The notes under the pieces are model-generated. The model saw only the letters and a program-made list of their open reading frames with translations. It did not search any database and was not told the DNA's origin. This document shows positions 37,891 to 46,974 of a DNA stretch of 54,137 bases, piece after piece (the first letter of the stretch is position 1; each line of letters starts with the position of its first letter). The position numbers and the translations under genes are program-made. The DNA is from an uncultured Acetobacteraceae bacterium (lineage in GTDB: Bacteria; Pseudomonadota; Alphaproteobacteria; Acetobacterales; Acetobacteraceae): contig CAIRCM010000033.1 in assembly GCA_903877125.1 (NCBI GenBank), positions 1 through 54,137 of the forward strand, given 5' to 3'.

Positions 37891-38652
37891 ATGCGTATCG
37901 AATATCTGTATCGCTTTCCGGTCAAAGGCCTTACCGCGGAAGCGCTTGACGACGCGACGGTGGACGTCGGCGGCACGATCCCGTGGGACAGGGCTTTTGC
38001 TCTGGCGCAAGGGGACTCGGGCTTCGATCCGGCCAATCCGGTCTGGCTGCCCAAGCGGAATTTCATGTGCCTTGCCTTCAACGCACGCGCGGCGAAGCTG
38101 GCGGCCTTCTTCGAGCCGTCTTCGGGCGCGATGACACTGCGCGGACCGGACGGCGCCGAAATCTGCGAAAATGCCCTGCGTCCGGAGGGGCGGGCAAAGC
38201 TGGGTTCTTTCCTCACCTCCTATCTTGACGAGGAGGCACGCGGCACCCCGCAATTCGTCTGTGCGGAGGGGCATACCTTCGCAGACGGCCGCGGCAAGAC
38301 GCTCAGCCTGATCAACATGGCAAGCCTGCATGATTTTGAATCGAAAGTCGGTGCCCGGCGTCATCGCCGCCGGTTCAGAGCCAACGTCTGGTTCAGCGGC
38401 GCGCCGCCCTGGGCTGAACGGGAATGGATCGGGCAGGAGATGCAGATCGGCGGGGCGGTGGTGAAAATCGTGAAAAACATCCCCCGCTGCCCGGCCACGC
38501 AGGTCAACCCGATCACGGCCGAGCGCGATGCCGATCTGGTTTCAGAACTACAGAATTTCTATGGTCACAAGGATATGGGCGTCTACGCCGAAGTCGTCGA
38601 AGCAGGCCGTTTCGCGGTCGGCGATGCCATGGAGGTATTTGCGGCGAGATAG
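37891..38652 (+). CDS. MOSC-domain protein (molybdenum-cofactor sulfurase C-terminal type)
   Basis: A 253-aa protein with an N-terminal MOSC beta-barrel (MRIEYLYRFPVKGLTAEAL) and a MOSC domain containing LINMASLHDFE, RRFRANVWFSG and the conserved cysteine in IPRCPATQVNP. MOSC proteins bind molybdenum cofactor and act in cofactor transfer or reduction of N-hydroxylated compounds (YcbX, mARC). The substrate is not predictable here. It is divergent from clpB, single-gene, and followed by a hairpin. Confidence 0.92.
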   Translation: MRIEYLYRFPVKGLTAEALDDATVDVGGTIPWDRAFALAQGDSGFDPANPVWLPKRNFMCLAFNARAAKLAAFFEPSSGAMTLRGPDGAEICENALRPEGRAKLGSFLTSYLDEEARGTPQFVCAEGHTFADGRGKTLSLINMASLHDFESKVGARRHRRRFRANVWFSGAPPWAEREWIGQEMQIGGAVVKIVKNIPRCPATQVNPITAERDADLVSELQNFYGHKDMGVYAEVVEAGRFAVGDAMEVFAAR

Positions 38653-38662
38653 AAACCGGGTC

Positions 38663-38698
38663 GCCGGCTTCGCTAGGGGATCATAGCGCGAAGCCGGC
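38663..38698 (+). terminator. Hairpin terminator after the MOSC gene
   Basis: GCCGGCTTCGCT (38663-38674) pairs with AGCGCGAAGCCGGC (38685-38698) with a two-base bulge and a 10-nt loop. It starts 11 nt after the MOSC stop. A separate perfect palindrome, CCGCGGTACCGCGG, follows at 38707-38720. The remaining spacer to 38856 shows no gene. Confidence 0.5.
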
Positions 38699-38856
38699 TG
38701 ACGCCGCCGCGGTACCGCGGCCGAGATGTGGGGAGCATCTCGTGTAACGGTATGTAATGCCGCCTATTTTCGGATTCAAGCGTGAATTTTCGTCTCAAAT
38801 GTAATCGCAAACGCACGATGTGGTCGATCAGGGGGTTTCGTAACCAATCGACAGTA

Positions 38857-41802
38857 TCAGTGGTCGCGGCGCGGTTCACCCAGAATGCCTAGAAGAGCCG
38901 CGGTATAGGCCGCCTGATCGTTCTCCCGCGCCAGCCGTGCCAGAGCGGATTCGCGCAATCGGCGCCACAGTTCTTCATCGCGATGAAGCGCGATGATATG
39001 CGCGGCGAATGCCGAGGGATCGCTTGGGTCTGCCGCCAACAGGTCCTGGCCTTCAATCCAATCCAGTTGATGCCGCAACAACGCCGTGGCCACAACCGGC
39101 AGACCGAATGACGCCGCTTCGTGAACCTTGTAGGGAGCGCCCGCCGCGAAACGTGTGGGAGCGATAAAGACCCGGTGGGATGAATACAGCGATGCGAGGT
39201 TGGCGACAGCGCCCCGTAACGTTATCCGAGGGTGATGCGCGAACCGCTCCAAACTGACCCCGGGCGCGGTATAGCCAGCGATCGTCAGGCGCGTTTCCCA
39301 CCGCAATTCCTGTTCCACAATCGGCATAACACTGTCGACGAACCAGCAAAGACTGTCGTAGTTTGGACTGTCCATGCGATGAATGGCGCCGACGAACAGC
39401 ATCCCGGCGCGCTGCGCGAACGGACGTGGCGACGGGCGCGGCGATCGCACATGGCCGAGAACATGCACATCGCGGAATCCCGCATCGCGTATCACCGCGG
39501 CTTCGGCGTCGCTCACCGCGACAATGGCTTGGCAGATCGGCGCGTTGGACAGTTCACGCCGCGCGGCCCCGCCGATATCGTAACCGCGTCCCTCCAACCG
39601 AGCCAAGGCGGCCTCCCGTTCGGATGCGAGGGCTTCGGTATCCAGAACGATGGCGGGCGGCTTCGGATCGGTGGCGAAAACCTCATCCAAAATGGACCGA
39701 ATACGATCCAGATTGTGCGTGCGGGCAATCCAGACCGTGTCGTAGACACCTTGGCGCAACCGCAGGAATTCCGCCAGGCGCGATACGTTCCAATCGTGCA
39801 TGACCTCCACGGTGTCGGGCATGTCGGCATAGACGCTCGCGAGACCGAACCGGCAGCCGTTCACAGGGAAGATCGTGACGGCGAAACCGGTCGCGGCCAT
39901 GATCGAAACCAGATCGTTGCCACGCACGAAGCCCGAACCGATGCCGCGCAGCGGGATCGTGTCGTCAATATAAAGCACCCGTCGCCGCTCGGCATCGGCG
40001 TATCGTGCGATCGGGATCACCCGCCCATCGGCGTCATGACAGGCGTTCAAAAACATGGCGTGCGCTTCGGCATCGATCGTCGGCGTACCGGCCGGATCCG
40101 GATCGCGCCAGACGGTGACCATTGCCGCGGGATCATAGACAACTCGAAGCCCTGCCTCGATCGCGCGCACGCAAAGTGCGGCCGCTGCATGATCGGTCGC
40201 CGGCGGCCGCCCGCCATGTTCAATCGATGTCTGGAGCACCGACGTTCGCACCGCCAAAATCGCGGCACCGCAAAAATGAACATCGCGCACGAAATTCGCT
40301 TCAGCTGCGAGAGGTGACCTGCCTTGGAGGTAGGCGTGGGTCTGTCCATTCCGCCAAACGATATAGCTGGCGGAGGTCAGCAGCCCGTCGGCATCCAGAA
40401 CTTTGCCACCCACTGCGGCGATGCCGACATCCGACCGCAGCCGCCGTGCAAGCGCACCGATCGTGCCGGGCGCGATCTCGATGCCATCGCTCAACACAAT
40501 GGTTGCCTCGCCGCGTGCGAAGCCAACACCCGCGGCGATCGCCGCTTCGTCCCCAACGGATGCGTCGAGGTACTGCAGGATCGCGCCGACGACGAAGCGC
40601 CCGATGTCGCTGTCGCCCAATACCATGAGGACCAGCTCGATATCTTCGGGCGTGTTGTTGCGCAGCGACGACAGCGTCGCCAGGGTCGCGGTCAGATCGC
40701 CCCGCACGGCCATGACGATACTGACGATAGGATCCCCGGCGCAGGCGAACGTCAGCGGCGCGCGACCGATGGCAGGTAACAGCGCCATTGCCTTGCGGCG
40801 GTACAGCGTGCGGGCACGTGCGCGCTCGATCTGTTCAACCTCCGGCGGGCTGGCCGGCAGTCCGCTCGCCTTGCCGATGCTGAGCCAATGGGTAAAAGCA
40901 TCCGGCGCTTCCCCCTGAAGGATGCTGTCCCGGACCGAATCCCTGGACGCATACCACTCCAAATCGATGTGTGGCGCTGGTGTTCGTAGCTCCACACTGC
41001 CATATCGCAGAAAATGCGCATAGCCGTTTCGGAAAGACCGAGCCTCGACAGCTAGAGACAGCCCGGGGTCGCGGGACAGATACCAGTCCTCAGAAAAATC
41101 CGGGTTGGGATCGAATGCGGTCGGAGTATCGTTGCAGAGATAGTGTTCCAGTGCCGACCGGAACGTATTGCGCGCGACTCCCGAATAGCGATCCAAATAC
41201 CATGATGCATCAAAATGACGACTTGTCTCCCAAGGGGGGCTGCCGCGCTCCAGGCCGATCAGATAGTGCTGAAACGGCCCGATTTTCTCGGCCGCCTCCC
41301 GTTCGACCGAACCGAGGTGATCCAGATAATAGAGCGGGTCGAACAGCGGGTGCCCCATCCGACCCTCATGAGCACCATGCCGCAGGAAATGATCGTAACC
41401 ATTAGCCAGTTGCGCATCGGCAAGAACGCCATCGGTCAGATCGGGATGCCGCCGGCGGTACTCAAGCTCATCGAACAGCCAATGCGGCGATCGGTCCTGA
41501 TTGCCGATGCGGCAGTAGGCGTCGAAGGCCGAGGAGTACATGCCGTTCGCGACCGCCTCGGCGATGTTGGGATATGCGCCCAGATGCCACTTTTCATCGA
41601 AATACCGATTGGGCGAGTGACCGACCGTCTGTCCAATTTCGATATAATACCCGAGCAGCGCATCGTCCGACGGATCGTTCAGCGATGTGACGACATCCTG
41701 GTATTGGGCGCGGTACCATGCGGCGTCGAATATTGCCCAGACAACGGTCGTCGCACCCGGAAGGCGCAGCGCTTCCCGCACCGGCAAATCGAACGGCCAC
41801 AT
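38857..41802 (-). CDS. Large multidomain glycosyltransferase with N-terminal tandem repeats
   Basis: A 981-aa protein. Residues about 25-330 hold roughly seven degenerate repeats of about 45-50 aa with the pattern FDxxWYxxxYxDV...HYLxxGxxEGR (for example FDPLYYLDHLGSV and FDASWYLDRYSGV). The middle resembles a GT2 domain (DPIVSIVMAVRGDLTATLATLSSL), but the DxD segment reads LSDGIEI. The C-terminal third is GT4-like: MLFVGAIHRMDSPNYDSLCWFVD and APYKVHEAASFGLPVVAT. It probably transfers sugars onto a surface glycan or protein. ATG 41802 is chosen; a GTG at 41826 overlapping the upstream stop is possible. It ends the ODC/CaiB/GT run. Confidence 0.85.
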   Translation of the reverse strand: MWPFDLPVREALRLPGATTVVWAIFDAAWYRAQYQDVVTSLNDPSDDALLGYYIEIGQTVGHSPNRYFDEKWHLGAYPNIAEAVANGMYSSAFDAYCRIGNQDRSPHWLFDELEYRRRHPDLTDGVLADAQLANGYDHFLRHGAHEGRMGHPLFDPLYYLDHLGSVEREAAEKIGPFQHYLIGLERGSPPWETSRHFDASWYLDRYSGVARNTFRSALEHYLCNDTPTAFDPNPDFSEDWYLSRDPGLSLAVEARSFRNGYAHFLRYGSVELRTPAPHIDLEWYASRDSVRDSILQGEAPDAFTHWLSIGKASGLPASPPEVEQIERARARTLYRRKAMALLPAIGRAPLTFACAGDPIVSIVMAVRGDLTATLATLSSLRNNTPEDIELVLMVLGDSDIGRFVVGAILQYLDASVGDEAAIAAGVGFARGEATIVLSDGIEIAPGTIGALARRLRSDVGIAAVGGKVLDADGLLTSASYIVWRNGQTHAYLQGRSPLAAEANFVRDVHFCGAAILAVRTSVLQTSIEHGGRPPATDHAAAALCVRAIEAGLRVVYDPAAMVTVWRDPDPAGTPTIDAEAHAMFLNACHDADGRVIPIARYADAERRRVLYIDDTIPLRGIGSGFVRGNDLVSIMAATGFAVTIFPVNGCRFGLASVYADMPDTVEVMHDWNVSRLAEFLRLRQGVYDTVWIARTHNLDRIRSILDEVFATDPKPPAIVLDTEALASEREAALARLEGRGYDIGGAARRELSNAPICQAIVAVSDAEAAVIRDAGFRDVHVLGHVRSPRPSPRPFAQRAGMLFVGAIHRMDSPNYDSLCWFVDSVMPIVEQELRWETRLTIAGYTAPGVSLERFAHHPRITLRGAVANLASLYSSHRVFIAPTRFAAGAPYKVHEAASFGLPVVATALLRHQLDWIEGQDLLAADPSDPSAFAAHIIALHRDEELWRRLRESALARLARENDQAAYTAALLGILGEPRRDH

Positions 41803-41818
41803 GGTATCTGCCCCGGCG

Positions 41819-43033
41819 TCAGACACGCCGCTTGGTATGGACGACGCCGCTTTGCTCCAACGCCGCGATCTCGTCGGCGGTGTAGCCGAGCTGCTCCAGA
41901 ATCGCGGACCCGTCCTGGGCGAATTTCGGCGGTGGACGCCTCGTCCCGCCCTGCGTCCGGCTGAACTTGATGGGCGTGCCGATGCCGCGGTACCAGTCGA
42001 GTTCCGTCACCATTTCGCGATGCGCCGTATGCGGCGCCGCCGTCGCCTCATCCACCGCCAGCACCGGCCCGGCCGGCACACCGGCACGGATCAGGCGCAG
42101 CGCCAGTTCCTTGCCATCCTCCTTGGCGAAGGCGGCCGCGAGAGCTTGGGTCAAGGCCGCGCGATTGACGTTACGTTCGCCATTGTTGGCAAAGCGCGGA
42201 TCGTCGGCCATCGCCGGCAGCCCGATCAATTCGCACAGTTTGCGGAATTGCCCGTTGTTGCCGCTGGCAATGAAAATCTCACACGTCGCGGTGGGGTATT
42301 TGTCGTAAGGAACCAGATTCGGATGCGGATTCCCGGTACCCTTCGGGCGCGAACCATTGAGGAAATAATTGGGCGCCTGCGGATGGAGCAGGGCCATCCC
42401 GCAGTCGTACAAAGTCATGTCGATGTACTGGCCCAGCCCGGAGCTTTTTCGTTCATGCAGCGCCATCAGTATCCCGATGGCGGAATAAAGGCCGGTTCCC
42501 ATGTCGACGATCGCCGTGCCCAGCCGCATCGGACCGGTGGTCTGATCGCCGTTGACGCTCATGAGGCCCGTCATCGCCTGAAGAATGGCATCGTAGCCGG
42601 GCAGGCCGCCCAATGGCCCATCCGGACCGAAGCCGGAGATACGGCAATGGATCAGGCCGGGGAACTTCTTGGACAGCACGTCCTCATAGCCCAATCCCCA
42701 TTTTTCCATGGAGCCCGGTTTGAAGTTCTCGATCAACACGTCCGCGCCGTCCAGCAGCTTCAGCAGGATCGCCTTGCCCTCTGCCTTCCCGATGTCCAGC
42801 GCGATCGCCCGCTTGTTGCGATTGACGCCGATGAAGTAGCTGGCATCGCCTTCATGGAAGGGCGGACCCCAGTCACGCACCTCATCGCCCTGAGGCGGTT
42901 CGACCTTGATCACCTCCGCGCCGTGGTCCGACAACACCATCGTGCAATACGGTCCGCCGAGGACCCGCGTCAGGTCCACAACCTTGATGCCGGCCAAGGC
43001 GCCAGCCGTACGAGCCAATCCTTTACCATCCAT
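41819..43033 (-). CDS. CaiB/BaiF family CoA-transferase (class III)
   Basis: A 404-aa class III CoA-transferase. It has KVVDLTRVLGGPYCTMVLSDHGAEVIKVEPP, the catalytic Asp in AIVDMGTGLYSAIGIL, and the late GVPAGPVLAVDEA region. These enzymes move CoA between carboxylates (formyl/oxalate, carnitine, succinate and others); the pair here is unknown. It lies 78 nt after the decarboxylase gene and its stop is close to or overlaps the glycosyltransferase start. Confidence 0.93.
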   Translation of the reverse strand: MDGKGLARTAGALAGIKVVDLTRVLGGPYCTMVLSDHGAEVIKVEPPQGDEVRDWGPPFHEGDASYFIGVNRNKRAIALDIGKAEGKAILLKLLDGADVLIENFKPGSMEKWGLGYEDVLSKKFPGLIHCRISGFGPDGPLGGLPGYDAILQAMTGLMSVNGDQTTGPMRLGTAIVDMGTGLYSAIGILMALHERKSSGLGQYIDMTLYDCGMALLHPQAPNYFLNGSRPKGTGNPHPNLVPYDKYPTATCEIFIASGNNGQFRKLCELIGLPAMADDPRFANNGERNVNRAALTQALAAAFAKEDGKELALRLIRAGVPAGPVLAVDEATAAPHTAHREMVTELDWYRGIGTPIKFSRTQGGTRRPPPKFAQDGSAILEQLGYTADEIAALEQSGVVHTKRRV

Positions 43034-43111
43034 GGGGCGGTAATCTCCTTTATGGATGGGAGTTTACGCCGGATGGTGCATCGCTGCCAACGTCACCACC
43101 CGGCGCGGTAG

Positions 43112-44242
43112 TCAGATGTAGTGCTCGGCCAGCGGGGCGAACCCGTTGAACCGTTGGCTGGCATAGGTCGTCACGTAGGCGCCGGTCGACTTCAACTCGA
43201 TCCGGTCGCCGGAACGCAGCGCCAAGGGCAGGCGATAGTTAGACTTCTCATACAGAATGTCCGCACCGTCGCACGTCGGCCCAGCGATGCAGACCGGGCC
43301 GGTCGCGCCGCCGTCGTGTTCCGTGACGATGGTGTACTTGATCGCTTCGCCCTCGGTCTCCGCGAGGCCGCCGAAGCGGCCGATGTCGAGGTAAACCCAG
43401 CGCACCGGATCAGCCTTGTCGCGCTGGCTGACCAATACGACTTCCGCCGACACGACGCCCGCGTCGCCCACGATGAACCGACCGGGCTCGATCACCATTT
43501 CCGGCAGGTTGTTGCCAAAATGGGCAATCATCGCGTCCATGATGGCGTTGCCGAACTGATCGATCTCCGGAACCGCGTCGCGATACCGCGTCGGGAAACC
43601 GCCGCCCAGGTTCATCATGCGCAGTTTCACCCCGGCATCGGCCAGATCGGTGAACAGCATGCCAACCTTTGCGATCGCGACTTCGTAGGCGCGGGTCGAG
43701 GTCTGTTGGCTGCCGACGTGGAACGAGAGACCAAACGGGTCAAGGCCCAGATCGCTGGCTTGCAGCATCAGGGTTTTGGCATTCTCGATCGTCGTGCCGA
43801 ATTTCCGCGAAAGCGGCCAATCGGCGCCTTCGTTTTCGACCAGGATGCGGCAGTACACACGGGCACCCGGGGCGTGCTGCGCCAGCTTCAGCAGTTCTTC
43901 TTCGGAATCGAAGGCGAACATGCTGACCCCGGCGGCATGGGCACGTTGAATCGCCGACACCTTCTTAATGGTGTTGCCGAAGCTGATCGCCGCCGGGCGA
44001 GCGCCAGCATCCAGGCAGTACTGGATTTCTTCGATGCTCGCGGCATCGAAGTAGCTGTCCAGCCCAACCAGCCGTTCCAGAATCGGAGCGGCCGGATTGG
44101 CTTTCACAGCGTAATAGATACGCGCCAGCGGCAGCGTACGGCTCAGCGCGCGGAAATTGGCTTCCACACGATCTACGTCGAGCACCAAGCACGGCGTAGC
44201 CGGTTGGTGGTCAGCAAGAAACTGGGCGATTTTGTATGTCAT
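43112..44242 (-). CDS. Type III PLP-dependent decarboxylase (ornithine/lysine decarboxylase)
   Basis: A 376-aa fold-III enzyme (alanine racemase-like barrel plus beta domain). The PLP lysine is Lys47 in YYAVKANP. Other landmarks are FHVGSQ, MNLGGGFPTRY, VIEPGRFIVG and the substrate/dimer motif CDGAD (324-328) near the C-terminus. It decarboxylates ornithine to putrescine (or lysine to cadaverine), the entry to polyamines in bacteria lacking the arginine route. ATG 44242 is chosen from the family N-terminus. The leader upstream contains hairpins and a short ORF that may regulate it. Confidence 0.93.
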   Translation of the reverse strand: MTYKIAQFLADHQPATPCLVLDVDRVEANFRALSRTLPLARIYYAVKANPAAPILERLVGLDSYFDAASIEEIQYCLDAGARPAAISFGNTIKKVSAIQRAHAAGVSMFAFDSEEELLKLAQHAPGARVYCRILVENEGADWPLSRKFGTTIENAKTLMLQASDLGLDPFGLSFHVGSQQTSTRAYEVAIAKVGMLFTDLADAGVKLRMMNLGGGFPTRYRDAVPEIDQFGNAIMDAMIAHFGNNLPEMVIEPGRFIVGDAGVVSAEVVLVSQRDKADPVRWVYLDIGRFGGLAETEGEAIKYTIVTEHDGGATGPVCIAGPTCDGADILYEKSNYRLPLALRSGDRIELKSTGAYVTTYASQRFNGFAPLAEHYI

Positions 44243-44361
44243 CGCACCATGCCCCCCGGTTGGACGCCCGCCTGAGTGAGGCGACGGGCGTAGTTGACGA
44301 AACGGTCGAACGAACCAGCGACCAAACGATTGCCAGAACGCTTGACGTCGTTGCGTAACCA

Positions 44362-44400
44362 CTAGGGCCAGAGGCACGTGCGTTGCTGCGTGGGGGCCAT
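44362..44400 (-). promoter_or_regulatory. Possible 12-codon upstream ORF in the decarboxylase leader
   Basis: On the minus strand ATG at 44400 opens a short frame, MAPTQQRTCLWP, ending with TAG at 44362. A G-rich tract (complement of C9 at 44412-44420) precedes it at ribosome-binding distance. Downstream, CGCCCGCCT (44265-44273) and AGG...CGGGCG (44279-44290) can form a hairpin near the decarboxylase start. This is compatible with leader-peptide control, which exists for other ornithine decarboxylases; it is speculative here. Confidence 0.25.
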
Positions 44401-44496
44401 CTAAGACCCCACCCCCCCCCTTGCAATACCTAAATCGCCCCGGGGCTGTTTTTTTTTGGCGATTGGCCCAAAAAGCCTATTCAACCTGCTCCCAAC

Positions 44497-44502
44497 AGGA
44501 GG
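44497..44502 (+). promoter_or_regulatory. Ribosome-binding site deciding the YihY start
   Basis: AGGAGG at 44497-44502, 5 nt before GTG 44508, is the best Shine-Dalgarno match in the window. It fixes the start of the YihY-family gene downstream of the longer open frame. T9 at 44449-44457 and C9 at 44412-44420 lie upstream in the same spacer. Confidence 0.7.
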
Positions 44503-44507
44503 ATTCG

Positions 44508-45383
44508 GTGCGCGCGCCCCGCTTACGGCATCCACGCCTGTCGATGTTCGCCGATCCGAAGGACGTCGTCGTGGCAACCCTGCGGGCGTGCGCCAGCGAT
44601 CGCGTCTCCCTCGCCGCCGCCGGCTGCGCCTTTTGGGCGACGACGGCGGTGTTTCCCGCCATCAGCGCGCTGGTCGCGATTTATGGGCTGGTGTCGAGTC
44701 CGTACACCGTTCTGCGCCAGGTCGCGCTGCTGTCCGATCTGCTGCCGGCCCCGGCCTACGAGCTGATCCATGAACGGGTGCTGGAACTTGCCCGCCAGCC
44801 GCATCAGAACCTCAGCTGGCATCTCGCCATCGGGATTCTCATTGCCGTATGGAGCGCGGCTACAGGCACCAAGGCGATGCAATCGGCATTGAACGTCGTC
44901 TATGAAGCAACCGAAACCCGCGGCATCCTGCGGTTCCAGCTCACCGGCCTGGCGCTGACCGGCCTCGCGGTGATCGGTGCCGCCCTGGCGATCGCCGGCG
45001 TGGTGCTGCTGCCCGCGGTGCTGGCCTTCGTTGGCCTGTCCCGATTCGATGTGGTCGTCGTGCATGCGATCAGCCTTTCGCTGCTCGTCCTGCTGTTCGC
45101 CGCCGCGGTCGCCCTGCTGTACCGGGTCGGACCGAGCCGCGAGCGCCCCGCCCACGCCCTGACACTGCCGGGGGCCGGCGCCGCGACCGCGATTTGGCTG
45201 CTCGCCTCGGGCGCCTTGTCCTTCTACATCTCTCATTTGTCGACCTTCGGTGCGACTTATGGCTCCCTCGGCGCGGTGGTCGGCATCATGCTGTGGTTCT
45301 ACATCTCCGCCTATGCGGCGCTCTTTGGGGCCGAACTGAACGCCCGCCTGGAAATGCGAGTGGCCAATCCCGAACCCGGCTGA
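44508..45383 (+). CDS. YihY/BrkB-family inner-membrane protein
   Basis: A 291-aa polytopic membrane protein with about six hydrophobic spans. Family segments are GCAFWATTAVFPAISALVAIYGLV, WSAATGTKAMQSALNVVYE, TLPGAGAATAIWLLASGALSFYISH and YGSLGAVVGIMLWFYISAYAALFGAELNA. Its function is not firmly established; members are linked to envelope integrity and, historically by a mis-assignment, to RNase BN. GTG 44508 is chosen because of the AGGAGG directly upstream. The PKMT-like gene follows after 37 nt. Confidence 0.93.
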   Translation: MRAPRLRHPRLSMFADPKDVVVATLRACASDRVSLAAAGCAFWATTAVFPAISALVAIYGLVSSPYTVLRQVALLSDLLPAPAYELIHERVLELARQPHQNLSWHLAIGILIAVWSAATGTKAMQSALNVVYEATETRGILRFQLTGLALTGLAVIGAALAIAGVVLLPAVLAFVGLSRFDVVVVHAISLSLLVLLFAAAVALLYRVGPSRERPAHALTLPGAGAATAIWLLASGALSFYISHLSTFGATYGSLGAVVGIMLWFYISAYAALFGAELNARLEMRVANPEPG

Positions 45384-45420
45384 TACGCACGCACACAGCT
45401 TCACGCGAAGGATGCGATCC

Positions 45421-46974
45421 ATGGAACGGTGGGACGATGGCTACGTGACCGACGTGCCGTATACGAACGCCGTCTATCGCGAGACCACGCCCGCCTGGCT
45501 CGCCATGGCCACCCTCCTGCTCGGGCATCGTCCGCCCGATTTGGCGCAGCCCTTCCGCTATGCCGACCTCGGCTGCGGCAACGGCGTCTCGGCACTGACC
45601 GTTGCCGCGACATCGCCGCATGCCGAAGTCGAGGCCTTCGATTTCAACCCCGCGCATATCGAGTTCGCCCGCGATCTCGCGAATCGAGCCGGGCTGACCA
45701 ACATCCGATTCCACGAAGCGTCCTTCGCCGACATCGCCGCGATGCCGGCCGACGCCTTGCCGCCCTTCGACATCATCGTCTCGCATGGCGTGCTGAGCTG
45801 GATCACGCCGGCCAATCGCGCACTTGTGATGGACATCATCGGGCAACGCCTGCGCGCGGGCGGCCTGGCCTATGTCAGCTATAACGTCGCAACCGGCTGG
45901 GCCGGCATGGTGCCGGTGCGGGCGCTGATGCGCATGCTGTCCGCCGCGAGCCGCGAACGATCCGACATGTCGGTAAACGCGATCTGGGCCACCCTCGACC
46001 GGTTGAAAGAGGGCGACGCCGGCTTCTTCGCCGCGAATCCGGCGCTGGAGGCGCGGCTGGCGAATCTGCGTGCGCAGGACCCGCGCTACCTGGCTCACGA
46101 ATTGTTGAACCAGGACTGGCACCCGCTGATGTTCGCCGACATCGCCGACGCCATGGCCAGCGTCAAATGCACCTACATCGGCAGCGCGACGCTGACGGAG
46201 AATATCGACGCCATCGGCACCCCACCGGGCGTGCAGCCACTCCTCGCGGAGGCGCACGACATCCGCCTGCGCGAAACCCTGCGGGATTTCGGCGCCAACC
46301 AGGCGTTCCGCCGGGACATCTACCGCCGGGGCACGCCTGCGCTGCCAATGTCCGAACACCACCGGTTGCTGAATGCGGTGGTGCTGCATTGGACCGGTCA
46401 GCCCGCACCCGGCGACATCGTCTTCAACACCCCGCTCGGCGCGATGACCGGCAACGCCGCGGTGTACCGCCCGTTGCTGGATGCGCTGGAGGCAGGGCCG
46501 CTCACAATCGCCGAGGCGAAAGCCATTCCGCCGTTCGCCGGCCGGCCGATGGTGGAACTGTTGCAGGCCCTGGCGCTGATGATCGCCGGCGGCTTCGTCC
46601 ACCCGGGTCTGCCGTTGGGCGATTCGGCCGCGGCCCGATCCGCGACAGCGGGACTGAACCGGGCGGTGGCGGCGCTGAATGCCGATGGAGCGGATATGCC
46701 GCGCCTCACCGCCTCCACGCTCGGCACGGCCTTGACGGTCGACATGACGGAGACCCTGCTGGCCGGTGCGTTGCTGGATGGTCAAACGGCTGAAGTCATG
46801 TCCCTGACCACCGAACTGCAGACGCTGTTGCGGCGCGGGAACCGCAGCCTGCAGAAGGAGGGCAAGCCGGTGGCCGATCCGGTGGAGGCGACGAACATCG
46901 CGACAGCAATCGTGCGCCATGCGCTTGACCGGCGCATCCCGTTGCTGCGTCGGTTAGGGGTGTTGGGAGTGTAG
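45421..46974 (+). CDS. SAM-dependent methyltransferase with PKMT-type regulatory domain
   Basis: A 517-aa protein. Motif I of the class I methyltransferase is YADLGCGNGVSAL (48-59), followed by VEAFDFNP and FDIIVSHGVLSWI. The region after about residue 215 corresponds to the methyltransferase regulatory domain (Methyltransf_Reg/PKMT), and a C-terminal winged-helix-like part follows. Architecture and length match rickettsial protein-lysine methyltransferases that modify outer-membrane proteins; many free-living bacteria carry homologues of unknown target. GAAGGA 8 nt before ATG 45421 supports the start. It is probably co-transcribed with the YihY-like gene. Confidence 0.88.
   Translation: MERWDDGYVTDVPYTNAVYRETTPAWLAMATLLLGHRPPDLAQPFRYADLGCGNGVSALTVAATSPHAEVEAFDFNPAHIEFARDLANRAGLTNIRFHEASFADIAAMPADALPPFDIIVSHGVLSWITPANRALVMDIIGQRLRAGGLAYVSYNVATGWAGMVPVRALMRMLSAASRERSDMSVNAIWATLDRLKEGDAGFFAANPALEARLANLRAQDPRYLAHELLNQDWHPLMFADIADAMASVKCTYIGSATLTENIDAIGTPPGVQPLLAEAHDIRLRETLRDFGANQAFRRDIYRRGTPALPMSEHHRLLNAVVLHWTGQPAPGDIVFNTPLGAMTGNAAVYRPLLDALEAGPLTIAEAKAIPPFAGRPMVELLQALALMIAGGFVHPGLPLGDSAAARSATAGLNRAVAALNADGADMPRLTASTLGTALTVDMTETLLAGALLDGQTAEVMSLTTELQTLLRRGNRSLQKEGKPVADPVEATNIATAIVRHALDRRIPLLRRLGVLGV

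Noticed and set aside
44436-44457. Rho-independent terminator GCCCCGGGGC followed by T9
   Set aside because: The palindrome leaves no loop and no plus-strand gene ends upstream, so a terminator there would have no transcript to stop.
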